DNA from: Burkholderia sp.
GTDB taxonomy: Bacteria; Pseudomonadota; Gammaproteobacteria; Burkholderiales; Burkholderiaceae
Length of the DNA: 25,942 nt
Reading direction: 5' to 3'
Assembly (NCBI GenBank): GCA_028292565.1
Contig: JAQGMD010000470.1
Coordinates: 1 to 25,942, forward strand
The notes below the pieces were generated by a model. The model did no database searches. It saw nothing but the letters and a program-made list of their open reading frames with translations, and had not been told where the DNA came from. The translations under genes and the position numbers were made by a program. The first letter of the stretch is position 1. Every line of letters starts with the position of its first letter. Positions 1-7,840 of this stretch are shown one piece after another.

Positions 1-3
1 TAA

Positions 4-155
4 GTTTGGCAATTTGGCGGCCGTCGCTGGATGCGGTGCAAGGCGTGAGGAGGAGCCATAGCGAGCTATGGCGACGATGAGCAACACGTTCGCGAGAAAA
101 AAGAAGAAACGGGCTCTCTGCAACGCGCCCGCCACGGCCAGCAAAATTGCCCAAC
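4..155. repeat. MITE-like element with imperfect terminal inverted repeats
   Basis: The two ends (about 4-40 and 119-155) are inverted copies of each other with several mismatches and small gaps. The left end reads TTTGGCAATTTGGCGGCC and the reverse complement of the right end reads GTTGGGCAATTTTGCTGGCC, and the similarity continues inward to a shared TGCA. A perfect 8-bp palindrome, GCCATAGC-GA-GCTATGGC, lies at 55-72. The interior is too short for a transposase. I infer a non-autonomous mobile element or a REP-type structured repeat. No clear target-site duplication could be defined because the left end is at the window edge. Confidence 0.5.
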
Positions 156-176
156 GTATTCCTGCGCGGTGCCTAA

Positions 177-594
177 TTACATGGCCTGGAGGTTTTTAAG
201 ATCGACATCCATATCAGCTTCCAGTTCGGCGGCGAATCTGTAGGCCGTTTCACAGCTTCGGCGTTCCGGCACGCTCTTCCGGGTTGAGCCGTAGTTAATC
301 TCAATCTTCTTATCGTGGGCCTTGGCAAATGTATCGGCGTCATAGCAGTCGACGTATTATCGTCTTTAATGCGACTCGGAAATTTTCGTCCTTTGCCTGG
401 TGACTGCGCCGGGCCACCATTTAAGAATACATCCGATCTTATCCTCGCAGAAAAGGCTGTTCCTCATGTAATTTACCATTGACGCGACGCTGCGGATTGA
501 CGAATGCCCGATCGGCATTAAGATCGGCTTGTCGGAAGACGGTCGAACTGTTCGCAGTCTTCATATCCGCCGATGTCATCAGCTTGTAGAACAT
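177..594 (-). pseudogene. Decayed minus-strand reading frames, unidentified
   Basis: Three short minus-strand frames with gene-like codon use lie in a row. The first is 51 codons starting with ATG at 594 (begins MFYKLMTSADMKTA) and ending in TAA at 439. The second starts at 419 (MVARRSHQAKDENFR). The third is about 58 codons and ends in TAA at 177-179; it contains YVDCYDADTFAKAHDKK and ends in KNLQAM. They are interrupted by stops and frame changes. I do not recognise a family. The most economical reading is one broken gene, but unrelated chance frames cannot be excluded. Confidence 0.28.
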
Positions 595-611
595 AGGTCG
601 TTTTTTCAGTA

Positions 612-676
612 AGCGTTCTTGAGAAATGGCCCGAAGACAAAGATGAACCGACCAAATACTGGCTGTCTAACTTGTA
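612..676 (+). mobile_element. IS701-type transposase fragment
   Basis: The plus-strand frame through 627-674 reads WPEDKDEPTKYWLSNL, preceded by VLEK. From memory, IS701-family DDE transposases carry a conserved stretch of the form EWPEGE-x-EPTKYWLSTLP just before the RWxIE helix of the catalytic domain. The frame meets a stop upstream (TAG just before the fragment) and diverges from the family after the NL, so only about 20 residues survive. The fragment abuts the 3' end of the neighbouring lysR gene, which marks an old insertion or recombination junction. No inverted repeats belonging to it were found. Confidence 0.5.
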
Positions 677-679
677 CGA

Positions 680-1639
680 CTATTCACGGGGTGTATTCCC
701 GTTTCGCACTTTTCGCGCCCGAGTGCGCTCAGGCTTACCCTCCACAGCAAATAGGTCGATCAGTTGATCGCGCATCCAGGCATCGGCAGAACTGGCATTA
801 GAGCGCTCGTGCCAGAAGGCCGCAACTTCGAATTCGGGAATGCTTATGGGCAGGGCATAAACCTTGAGCGCACCAGTTTTCGCAAGTTCGGTGGCGACAC
901 GGCGCGGGATGGTCGCTATCAAATCGGTGCGTGACAAAATCATGGAAATGGCCATGATGTTAGGCAGTCGCGCGACGATGCGCGCGCGCTTCTTGATCAG
1001 GGTTTCCTCTACAATATGGTGGCCCCCACCCACCGAAGTCACGATGGCGTGAGCGGCGTTGAGATAAGTCTTTTGCGTGAGCGCTGGTTTTGCGGCGGGA
1101 TGTCCGGCCCGCACCAGCACCACGTAACGCTCGTAGAACAGCTTTTCGAAATGAATATTCCGTCCCTGCAGTTTCGGCAGGTGACCTACGGAGAAATCGA
1201 TCCTCCCATCCTCAAGTCCGGTCCGGATCTCATCGAGACTCAGCGTCTCGGCTTCGACCGTTATGTCGGGCGCAACGACATGCAGACGTTCCAGCAGCGC
1301 GGGCAGGATATTGATTTGCCCCATGTCGGTAATGTGAAAACGAAAAGTATGACCGCTTGTCATCGGGTCGAAGAAATCGCGATGGCTGATGGCCTTCTGA
1401 AAACCGTTCAGGGCATCGGCGATTGGTCCGGCGATTTCCAGCGCATAGGGCGTGGCTTGCATGCCACTCGATGTGTTAACGAAGAGCGGGTCGCCCATCA
1501 TCTCGCGCAGACGCGTAAGCGCATTGCTCATCGCCGGCTGGGTAATGCCGAATCTTTCCGCTGCCAGCGTCACACTGCGCGTTTCGAGAATTGCATGGAA
1601 CACCGCAAACAAGTTCAAATCGACGCGGTACGTATTCAT
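680..1639 (-). CDS. LysR-family transcriptional regulator (NahR/LinR-like)
   Basis: The 319-residue protein has the standard LysR layout. A winged helix-turn-helix covers residues 7-65 (LNLFAVFHAILETRSVTLAAE region, then GITQPAMSNALTRLRE), and a periplasmic-binding-protein-like effector domain runs from about 95 to 300. It resembles regulators of aromatic and organic-acid catabolism. It is transcribed divergently from the thiamine-diphosphate enzyme operon, with a 109-bp intergenic region containing a palindrome that overlaps its own ATG, so it is the likely regulator of that operon and of itself. The last ~15 residues (basic, KPERTRARKVRNGN) may be altered by the adjacent transposase junction. 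The effector is unknown. Confidence 0.93.
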   Translation of the reverse strand: MNTYRVDLNLFAVFHAILETRSVTLAAERFGITQPAMSNALTRLREMMGDPLFVNTSSGMQATPYALEIAGPIADALNGFQKAISHRDFFDPMTSGHTFRFHITDMGQINILPALLERLHVVAPDITVEAETLSLDEIRTGLEDGRIDFSVGHLPKLQGRNIHFEKLFYERYVVLVRAGHPAAKPALTQKTYLNAAHAIVTSVGGGHHIVEETLIKKRARIVARLPNIMAISMILSRTDLIATIPRRVATELAKTGALKVYALPISIPEFEVAAFWHERSNASSADAWMRDQLIDLFAVEGKPERTRARKVRNGNTPRE

Positions 1640-1648
1640 ATTATGAAT
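1634..1648. promoter_or_regulatory. Candidate LysR binding site (palindrome with T-N11-A)
   Basis: ATTCATA-T-TATGAAT is a perfect 7-bp inverted repeat around one base and fits the LysR T-N11-A pattern. It overlaps the lysR start codon (1637-1639), as expected for autorepression. Its centre is about 65 bp upstream of the start point predicted from the promoter at 1671-1699, the usual position of a LysR recognition site. Confidence 0.5.
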
Positions 1649-1670
1649 GCTCTGGATAAAGTAAATAAAT

Positions 1671-1699
1671 TTGATCTATATGTTACCTGATCCTACTAT
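1671..1699 (+). promoter_or_regulatory. Candidate sigma-70 promoter of the decarboxylase operon
   Basis: TTGATC (1671-1676) and TACTAT (1694-1699) are separated by exactly 17 bp. Each matches the consensus at 4 of 6 positions, as is typical of activator-dependent promoters. Transcription would begin near 1706, giving a ~43-nt leader that carries the ribosome-binding site AAGGAGAG just before the ATG at 1749. Confidence 0.4.
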
Positions 1700-1748
1700 G
1701 GGCGTTCAAAGGCATCGGGCCTTACAAGAACACATAAGAAGGAGAGAC

Positions 1749-3293
1749 ATGAACGGAGCAGAAAGCCTAGTCCGCACATTACTGTCAAGCGGCATCGAGG
1801 TATGTTTTGCCAATCCCGGCACATCGGAAATGCACTTCATTGCGGCGCTGGACAAGGTCGCGGGCATGCGCTGTGCTCTGGGTCTGTTCGAGGGCGTCGC
1901 GACTGGCGCTGCCGACGGCTATTTCCGTATGACCGGCAAGCCCGCATGCACATTGCTGCATCTTGCGCCCGGCCTGGCCAACGGTCTCTCGAACCTGCAC
2001 AATGCGAAGAAGGCACGTTCGGGAATCGTGAACATCGTCGGCCAGCACGCCACCTACCACCTTAACTATGATGCGCCGCTGTCGGGCGATATCGAAGGCG
2101 TGGCAAAGCCCATGTCGCACTGGGTCAGGACGTCGATGTCCTCGTCGGCGGTGGCGTCCGATGGCGCCGCCGCGGTCCAGGCGGCGCGTAGCACCCCGGG
2201 ACAGATCGCGACACTGATACTTCCAGCCGATGCTTCCTGGGGGCCTGCGGATGAAGTCGCCGTCGCTCACGCACCTGCACTGCCTCAACCGGTGTCGCCC
2301 GACACAGTGGCTGCGGTTGCAAAGGCGCTGCGGGCCGGCGGACCGACGGTGATGTTGCTCGGCGGCGCGGCGTTACGCGGGAAAGCACTGGAATGGGCTG
2401 GCCGTATCGCGGCAAAGACTGGCTGCAAGATAATGAGCGAAGGACAAAACGCGCGGCTCGAACGCGGCGCCGGTCGCGTCAAGCTCGACAGGCTGCCTTA
2501 TGACGTACCCGGCGCAGTGGCGGCACTCAAGGGAGTCGGCCGCGTCATTTTGGTCGGCGCAAAAACGCCGGTCGCATTTTTTGCCTATCCTGACCAGCCA
2601 AGTTTGCTGATGCCGAAGGAATGCGAGGTGACGACGCTCGCGCAGGGCGAGCATGATATTGAGGGTGCTTTAGAAGAACTGGCGCATGAACTGGGCGCGT
2701 CGGCGACGGTCCCGGTCATTGCGGATCTGAACAAGCCGGCGCTGCGGACAGGCAAAGTGACGCCGGAGGGCATCGCTGCCGTGGTGGGTGCGCTGATGCC
2801 GGAATATGCGGTCGTGGTCGATGAATCGATCTCGATGGGGCGCGGATTCTTCCCGGTGACCGTCAACGCGGCGCCGCATGACTGGATGAACAGCATGGGA
2901 GCCTCGCTTGGCTATGCGTTGCCAGTTGCGATCGGCGCGGCGGTGGCGGCGCCGGATCGCAAGGTGATCGCAATCGTCGGCGACGGCAGCGCGATGTACA
3001 CGCTGCAGGCGTTGTGGACGATGGCCCGCGAAGGGCTTGATGTTACGATCGTGATTCTGGCGAACCGGTCATACAACATCCTGCGCAGCGAGCTGGAGAA
3101 GATCGGTGTCGGTGCCCCGGGCCGCACGGCGCTCGACATGCTTACGCTTGACAAGCCGAACCTCGACTGGGTTGCGCTTGCCAAGGGCCACGGGGTTGCG
3201 TCCAGCCGCGCTCACAACCTGGAGGACCTTGCAACGGAATTGTCGCGCGGGCTCGCCAGCGACGGCCCGCATCTGATCGAACTCGTCATTTGA
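1749..3293 (+). CDS. Thiamine-diphosphate enzyme, acetolactate synthase / benzoylformate decarboxylase-like
   Basis: The 514-residue protein has the three-domain ThDP decarboxylase fold. The N-terminal pyrimidine-binding domain carries the cofactor-activating glutamate in LFEGVATGAADGY (E48). A central Rossmann-like domain follows, and the C-terminal diphosphate-binding domain has GDGS at 411-414 followed about 25 residues later by ANRSYN, the Mg-ThDP motif. It is often annotated as acetolactate synthase large subunit. However, no small regulatory subunit is adjacent, and the neighbours (aldehyde dehydrogenase, solute-binding protein, LysR) suggest catabolic 2-oxoacid decarboxylation instead. 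ATG 1749 is chosen because AAGGAGAG precedes it; the frame is open back to 1671 without a comparable signal. The substrate is unknown. Confidence 0.9.
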   Translation: MNGAESLVRTLLSSGIEVCFANPGTSEMHFIAALDKVAGMRCALGLFEGVATGAADGYFRMTGKPACTLLHLAPGLANGLSNLHNAKKARSGIVNIVGQHATYHLNYDAPLSGDIEGVAKPMSHWVRTSMSSSAVASDGAAAVQAARSTPGQIATLILPADASWGPADEVAVAHAPALPQPVSPDTVAAVAKALRAGGPTVMLLGGAALRGKALEWAGRIAAKTGCKIMSEGQNARLERGAGRVKLDRLPYDVPGAVAALKGVGRVILVGAKTPVAFFAYPDQPSLLMPKECEVTTLAQGEHDIEGALEELAHELGASATVPVIADLNKPALRTGKVTPEGIAAVVGALMPEYAVVVDESISMGRGFFPVTVNAAPHDWMNSMGASLGYALPVAIGAAVAAPDRKVIAIVGDGSAMYTLQALWTMAREGLDVTIVILANRSYNILRSELEKIGVGAPGRTALDMLTLDKPNLDWVALAKGHGVASSRAHNLEDLATELSRGLASDGPHLIELVI

Positions 3294-3310
3294 GAAATGG
3301 AGAGCCGATC

Positions 3311-4750
3311 ATGACCATGCAACCAACGCTCGATACAAAAAATATCGCGCATCTGATCGACGGTGGCCTTGAAACCAGCGACAAGTCTTTCGACGTAATC
3401 AATCCTTCCAGCGGTGCGGCGTTTACCCGCTGTCCGGATGCATCGCGCGATCAGTTCGAGCGGGCGGTTGCTGCGGCGCGACGCGCATTTCCTGGCTGGA
3501 GCAAAACAAGCTTTGAAGAAAGACGCGATCGGCTGAACCGCTTCTGCGACGCGATTCAAAGCCGGCTCGACGAACTGGCCGCGCTGTTGACGACGGAGCA
3601 GGGCAAGCCGCTCGCTGCGGCAAAGGCTGAAATCGAACGGGCCATCTACATCGTCAGGCACTTGATCACGATTCCGATAGAGCCGGAAGTGATGCGCAAC
3701 GATGCAACGGGCAGGGTGGAGCTGCGCTACAAGCCGCTCGGCGTCGTCGGCGGCATCACTCCATGGAACGTGCCGATCATCATGGCCGCGCCGAAGATTG
3801 CGTCGGCGCTCTATACCGGAAACACGATAATTCTCAAGCCGTCGCCATATACGCCGTTGACCACGCTAAGACTCGGTGAAATCGGCCAGGATATTTTTCC
3901 GCCGGGCGTACTGAACATTCTCGCGGGAGGCAACGATCTGGGGCAATGGATGACGGAGCATCCTGGAATCGACAAGATCAACTTCACCGGTTCCGTGGCA
4001 ACGGGCAAGAGGGTGATGGCTTCGGCGTCGGCTAACATGAAGCGGCTGACGCTCGAACTGGGCGGCAATGACGCGGCAATCGTGTTGAACGATGTGGATC
4101 CCAAGGCGATCGCTGCACGCTTGTTTCAGGCGGCGTTTGCCAATTCAGGACAGGTATGCCAGGCGATCAAGCGTCTCTATGTGCATGAGGATGTGTACGA
4201 AGCGCTGGTCAGTGAACTGGCTGACATTGCCAGGCGCGTGAAGGTCGGCGACGGCTTCGAAGAAGGCGTCGTATGCGGGCCGGTGCAGAACGAAGACCAG
4301 TACCGGCGCGTGCTGGGAATCCTGGACGACACCGCGCGCCAACCCGGCGTGCGCATCCTTGCAGGTGGCAGTGCGATCGACAGGCCCGGTTACTTCATCG
4401 CGCCGACCGTAGTTGCAGATATCGCCGAGGGCACGCGCCTGGTGGACGAGGAACCGTTCGGCCCGGTGCTGCCCGTCATACGCTTCAGCGATCTGGACGA
4501 TGCTGTCGCGCGTGCCAACGATACCCGCTTTGGTCTGGGTGCTTCGGTATGGACCAATGATGTGGATAAAGGGGCGGAAATTGCATCACGCCTGGAGAGT
4601 GGCGTGGCGTGGGTGAATCATCATGTCGGCACTGCACCGGAGTATCCGTTCGGCGGCATCAAGGAATCTGGCATGGGCCGGTCCAATGGCGAGATGGGCC
4701 TGAAGAGAAACATGGAGCCTCAATTGGTTGTTCTGCCGCCGGTAGCGTAA
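3311..4750 (+). CDS. NAD(P)-dependent aldehyde dehydrogenase
   Basis: The 479-residue protein is a full-length aldehyde dehydrogenase. The nucleotide-binding and substrate-channel motif PWNVPI, the general-base glutamate in LELGGND (E249) and the nucleophilic cysteine in NSGQVCQ (C283) are present with the usual 34-residue spacing. The C-terminal EEPFGPVLPV and PFGGIKESGMGR motifs are intact. It would oxidise an aldehyde to the acid, most plausibly the product of the upstream ThDP enzyme. It begins 17 bp after that gene's stop. ATG 3311 follows GGAGA at a good distance; a TTG overlapping the preceding stop (3290) is a less likely start. Confidence 0.93.
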   Translation: MTMQPTLDTKNIAHLIDGGLETSDKSFDVINPSSGAAFTRCPDASRDQFERAVAAARRAFPGWSKTSFEERRDRLNRFCDAIQSRLDELAALLTTEQGKPLAAAKAEIERAIYIVRHLITIPIEPEVMRNDATGRVELRYKPLGVVGGITPWNVPIIMAAPKIASALYTGNTIILKPSPYTPLTTLRLGEIGQDIFPPGVLNILAGGNDLGQWMTEHPGIDKINFTGSVATGKRVMASASANMKRLTLELGGNDAAIVLNDVDPKAIAARLFQAAFANSGQVCQAIKRLYVHEDVYEALVSELADIARRVKVGDGFEEGVVCGPVQNEDQYRRVLGILDDTARQPGVRILAGGSAIDRPGYFIAPTVVADIAEGTRLVDEEPFGPVLPVIRFSDLDDAVARANDTRFGLGASVWTNDVDKGAEIASRLESGVAWVNHHVGTAPEYPFGGIKESGMGRSNGEMGLKRNMEPQLVVLPPVA

Positions 4751-4797
4751 ATTGCATTTTTAGTATCGAAATTCCTATAAACAGTGAAGGAGACAAA

Positions 4798-5778
4798 ATG
4801 AAAAGACGTATTTTCGCTTCCCTGGTGCTGATCAGTTTGCTGGGTGGCATTCAAGTGGCGGCCTCGGCCAATCCGGTCGCTGATTTTCCTAAAGCGCCGA
4901 TCAAAATCGTCGTCAACTTTCCGGCCGGCGGTACCGTAGATGCGCTGGCACGTATCGTCGGCCAGAAGCTCAGCGAGAAGTGGGGGCAGCCGGTGGTCAT
5001 CGATAACCGTCCAGGAGCGGGTGGCAACATTGGCGCGACGATGGTCTACACCGCCGAACCAGATGGTTACACACTGCTCGCGAGTCCCCCGGGACCACTG
5101 TCGATCAACCAAAGCCTTTTCAAAAAATTGCAGTTCGACCCGACAAAATTCGTTCCGATCACGACGCTTGCGATGATACCCAACGTGATTGCCGCAAGAG
5201 CCGATTTTCCAGCCAAATCGGTGAAGGAACTGATTGCCTACGCGAAGGCCAATCCGGGCAAGGTCACTTACGGCTCGCAGGGCAACGGCTCGACCTCGCA
5301 CCTGTCGGGACAGATGCTCGCCAACATGGGGGGCATCGATCTGTTGCATGTTCCCTATAAGGGCGAAGGTCCGGCGCTTACCGATCTCGTCGCCGGTCGC
5401 GTCGATCTGTTCGTCGGCAACATCTCCGCAGTAGTCAAGTACAAGGAAGAAAAAAGGGTGAAGTTCTTCGGCGTCGCCAGTGCCCATCGTGCCAAGCTTG
5501 CGCCCGATACGCCGACGGCAGCCGAAGCCGGCCTGCCGGAATTCGAGGCAAGTGCTTGGTTTGCACTGGTAGCGCCGCCCGGCACGCCGGATGGGATCAC
5601 GAAGAAGATTCACGGCGCGGTCGTCGAAGCAATGAAGCTGCCGGACGTGCAGCAGAAAGTCGCCGCACTCGGTGGAGAGGTTATCGGCAATTCGCCGAAG
5701 GAGCTCGCCAATTTCATGGCAGTCGAGCGAACGCGCTGGAAGAAGGTGATCGACACTGCCAACGTTACGTTGGACTAG
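4798..5778 (+). CDS. Bug/TctC-family tripartite tricarboxylate transporter substrate-binding protein
   Basis: The 326-residue protein starts with a Sec signal peptide (MKRRIF, hydrophobic core, cleavage after AASA at about residue 23). It then shows Bug-family signatures: PIKIVVNFPAGGTVDALAR, IDNRPGAGGNIGA, and HVPYKGEGPALTDL. Bug proteins bind small carboxylates in the periplasm and deliver them to TctAB-type membrane transporters, or act in sensing. No tctA or tctB gene lies nearby, so it must use a distant membrane partner or serve as a receptor. The ATG at 4798 has a strong AAGGAG upstream; the frame continues upstream to 4609 inside the aldehyde dehydrogenase gene but that stretch is out-of-frame shadow. 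It is the third gene of the cassette, with 47 bp before it. Confidence 0.95.
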   Translation: MKRRIFASLVLISLLGGIQVAASANPVADFPKAPIKIVVNFPAGGTVDALARIVGQKLSEKWGQPVVIDNRPGAGGNIGATMVYTAEPDGYTLLASPPGPLSINQSLFKKLQFDPTKFVPITTLAMIPNVIAARADFPAKSVKELIAYAKANPGKVTYGSQGNGSTSHLSGQMLANMGGIDLLHVPYKGEGPALTDLVAGRVDLFVGNISAVVKYKEEKRVKFFGVASAHRAKLAPDTPTAAEAGLPEFEASAWFALVAPPGTPDGITKKIHGAVVEAMKLPDVQQKVAALGGEVIGNSPKELANFMAVERTRWKKVIDTANVTLD

Positions 5779-5812
5779 AACAGCAGTGCCTATGCGCGTG
5801 GCTATTACACCG

Positions 5813-5970
5813 CACCCGGCTCCCTTGCAACTCGATCACTGCGGGTGCGGCCGCCTCGGCTTCGTCGCGGCCAGCACCCGCTATAGAGATGCCGGCCGCG
5901 CGCACGCTGTCCAGAGTCTCTTCGAGACCCCGGTAGCCCCAGTCGAGCACGCGGTTGTTCGGAGCACGCA
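5813..5970 (-). pseudogene. CapA-family (polyglutamate synthesis-like) protein fragment
   Basis: About 52 minus-strand codons read PNNRVLDWGYRGLEETLD, then SVRAAGISIAGAGRDEAEA and PAVIELQGSRV. From memory this matches the internal motif of CapA/PgsA phosphoesterase-like proteins, of the form ANNH-x-LDWG-x-xGL-x-xTL followed by AAGI-x-x-AGAG. The real family is 300-400 residues long, so more than 80% is missing on both sides. In family members the asparagines are normally followed by His, here replaced by Arg, which agrees with decay. It lies 34 bp beyond the Bug protein gene. Confidence 0.55.
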
Positions 5971-5993
5971 ACACTGAATGCCTGCTGCAGTGA

Positions 5994-6019
5994 GGCAGGG
6001 AACGTTCCCCATCCCTGCC
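5994..6019. repeat. Hairpin downstream of the aldo/keto reductase
   Basis: GGCAGGGA (5994-6001) pairs perfectly with TCCCTGCC (6012-6019) across a 10-nt loop, and an alternative 12-bp palindrome GGGAACGTTCCC lies inside. It sits 45 bp past the reductase stop codon on that gene's downstream side. There is no U-tract on either strand, so a terminator role is only a possibility. Confidence 0.35.
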
Positions 6020-6064
6020 ATCAGTCAGGCCGCCGTCGCCCGGTCGGCACGCCCGTGTGGCCGG

Positions 6065-6898
6065 TCAAATCATCTCAAGCGGAACTTTCCTGGTCGGCGG
6101 AGGAAAAGCACGGTCAAGCTCGGCCAGATCTGCTTCCGTGAGGTCTATGTCGAGCGCCTTGCGATTCTCCTTCACATGCTCGGGTGTCCCGGCTTTCGGA
6201 ATGGCGATAATGCGATCCTGGCGCAACACCCATGCCAGCGCAATCTGCGCCGGCGTCGCAAGGTGCAGGGCGGCGATTGCCATGACCACCGGATCCTTGA
6301 GCAGCCGGCCCTGCTCGACGGGCGAGTACGCCATGACTGGGATGTTGCGCTGCTCGCACCAGGGCAAGAGGTCATATTCGACGCCGCGTCGGGTCAGGTT
6401 GTACAGCACCTGGTTGGTCGCCACGTCCGAGCCGCCCGGCAACCTCAACAGCTCTTCCATATCCGCGGTGTCGAAATTGCTGACGCCCCAGTAACGGATT
6501 TTCCCCATCCGGACCAGGTCGGCAAACCCCGCCAGGGTTTCTTCCAGCGGGATAGAGCCGCGCCAGTGCAGCAGATAGAGGTCCAGATAGTCGGTTCCCA
6601 GACGGGCCAGGCTACGCTCGCAGGCATCGATCGTCCCGATACGCGTTGCATGATGGGGAAGCACCTTGCTGACCAAAAAGACCTCCTTGCGGCGCCCTTC
6701 GGTCGCTTCACCGACGAGTTCTTCCGCCGCGCCGTCGCCGTACATCTCGGCAGTATCGATCACCGTCATGCCATACTGGATGCCCAGTTCCAAGGCCGCG
6801 ATTTCGTAATCGCGATGTTTCGGGTTCTCGCCCATGTGCCAGGTGCCCTGGCCGAGTACCGGGGCTTTCTCCCCGGACGGAAGTGCGGTCATGCGCAT
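6065..6898 (-). CDS. Aldo/keto reductase
   Basis: The 277-residue protein is a complete small aldo/keto reductase. The catalytic tetrad is visible: D48 and Y53 in [10 protein letters not shown]78 in LVSKV, and H111 in LLHW. The NADPH-binding C-terminal part contains IAIPKAG and an EHVKEN helix. It would reduce aldehydes or ketones with NADPH in the cytoplasm; it resembles YeaE-type enzymes. AAAGGAG precedes the ATG. It lies 22 bp downstream of an Old Yellow Enzyme remnant on the same strand, an arrangement suggesting a former two-gene reductive or detoxification operon whose first gene and probably promoter were lost. Expression today is therefore uncertain. Confidence 0.93.
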   Translation of the reverse strand: MRMTALPSGEKAPVLGQGTWHMGENPKHRDYEIAALELGIQYGMTVIDTAEMYGDGAAEELVGEATEGRRKEVFLVSKVLPHHATRIGTIDACERSLARLGTDYLDLYLLHWRGSIPLEETLAGFADLVRMGKIRYWGVSNFDTADMEELLRLPGGSDVATNQVLYNLTRRGVEYDLLPWCEQRNIPVMAYSPVEQGRLLKDPVVMAIAALHLATPAQIALAWVLRQDRIIAIPKAGTPEHVKENRKALDIDLTEADLAELDRAFPPPTRKVPLEMI

Positions 6899-6920
6899 GA
6901 TTGCTCCTTTGTTGTTGGCG

Positions 6921-7361
6921 TCATCGCCAGCTCACCGCCGGCTTCGGCGCGTCGCCGCGCAACTGCCTTAACGTCGGGTAGTCGGTGTATCCGATGGCGC
7001 CATTACCATAGTACGTCGAAGGATCGTCCGGATTCAATTCAGCATGCAGGCGGAAACGCTCCGGAAGATCGGGATTGGAGAGAAACTTTCGGCCAAAGGC
7101 GATCAGGTCCGCGCGTCCTTCCTCGAACCATTCCTCAGCAGTGTCATGGTCAAAGCCGCCGGCGAACATCAGCAAGCCCCGGTACCTCTTGCGGATCAGT
7201 TCCAGCATCCGCATCGCTTCGGCAGGCGGCGATAACTTCTGTTCGACGGCAGCGGCTGCCGGGTTGACGACGTGCAGGTAGGCCAGTCCGTGTTCGTTCA
7301 GCCTTTCCGCGATATGGCTGAACGTCACTTCGGGTTCGTCGTCACTGATATCGTTGCTCAT
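6921..7361 (-). pseudogene. Old Yellow Enzyme (NADH:flavin oxidoreductase), C-terminal remnant
   Basis: The 146-codon frame aligns with the last ~40% of NemA/OYE-type reductases. It opens at SNDISDDEPE, where family members read FNDMSD. It keeps the barrel strand LAYLHVVNP and the FMN phosphate-binding region FAGGFD and LIAFGRKFLSNPDL, and ends with the typical YTDYPTL. The whole N-terminal barrel, including the Tyr and His catalytic region, is missing (normal length about 360). In the bases just upstream a GVR triplet occurs in another frame, possibly a frameshifted scrap of the preceding strand. A truncated barrel cannot bind FMN normally, so this is called a pseudogene. Confidence 0.85.
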
Positions 7362-7508
7362 GTCCGTCCCGCGATGAGAAGCTCATGCTGTCGCACGCCG
7401 GCCGCTCGCCGGGCAAGCAACGACGGTGGCGATCAGCCGGCAACAACCGTGTGCCTCAGTTCGGGGGTGAGGTAAATGACGTGGGAGCCGATGCCGCGAT
7501 TTCAAGGC

Positions 7509-7533
7509 CATCATCAGGTGTCGCCTGATGATG
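7509..7533. repeat. Perfect 10-bp hairpin between gene remnants
   Basis: CATCATCAGG (7509-7518) and CCTGATGATG (7524-7533) are perfect complements with a TGTCG loop. No T-tract follows on either strand. It lies between the Old Yellow Enzyme and PRC-barrel remnants, and could be an old terminator for the latter (minus strand) or part of a lost repeat. Confidence 0.4.
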
Positions 7534-7550
7534 GGGTCTGGTTCAGGCCG

Positions 7551-7635
7551 TTATCGTTTTCGCGGCGCATAGTTGAACTCCGGCAGCGCTTTCAGCGCTT
7601 CCTTGGTGGCGCCGGGGAGCACCAGCCTTCTGTTG
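7551..7635 (-). pseudogene. PRC-barrel protein, C-terminal fragment
   Basis: The final ~27 minus-strand codons before a TAA (7551-7553) read RLVLPGATKEALKALPEFNY. From memory this resembles the C-terminal end of secreted PRC-barrel domain proteins of Burkholderiales, which finish with a VLPGATKE-x-LK-x-xPEF-x-Y motif. Upstream codons no longer resemble the family. It is another truncated gene end, like its neighbours. Confidence 0.45.
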
Positions 7636-7781
7636 CGCGCTTACGCTGTATGAAGAGGTGCATCCGCAAAAACTATTAAACAATCCGAAAGTATATCGTT
7701 GCTTTCTGCAGCGGCTGGCACAGGTGGCGCCATCGGGATCAAACCTGAAATTTTCGGCGTTCTTCCCTAGATGTTTTCCAG

Positions 7782-7804
7782 GATTGCTCTACACTTGAGC
7801 AATC
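7782..7804. promoter_or_regulatory. Operator-like inverted repeat upstream of ectA
   Basis: GATTGCTC and GAGCAATC are perfect 8-bp inverted copies separated by 7 bp, about 225 bp before ectA. The geometry suits a dimeric regulator, or a small hairpin in a transcript. The binding protein cannot be named from sequence. Confidence 0.3.
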
Positions 7805-7840
7805 GTCGCCGGGATCGCAATCTCGTCGGCAAGTACCACA

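Noticed and set aside
1016..1690. A 224-codon plus-strand frame
   Set aside because: It is antisense to the LysR gene and shows no motifs.
3290..3310. TTG start giving the aldehyde dehydrogenase seven extra residues
   Set aside because: ATG 3311 has a well-placed GGAGA and agrees better with family N-termini.
5978..7267. A 429-codon plus-strand open frame
   Set aside because: It runs antisense to the clearly identified aldo/keto reductase and Old Yellow Enzyme remnant, and has no family features.
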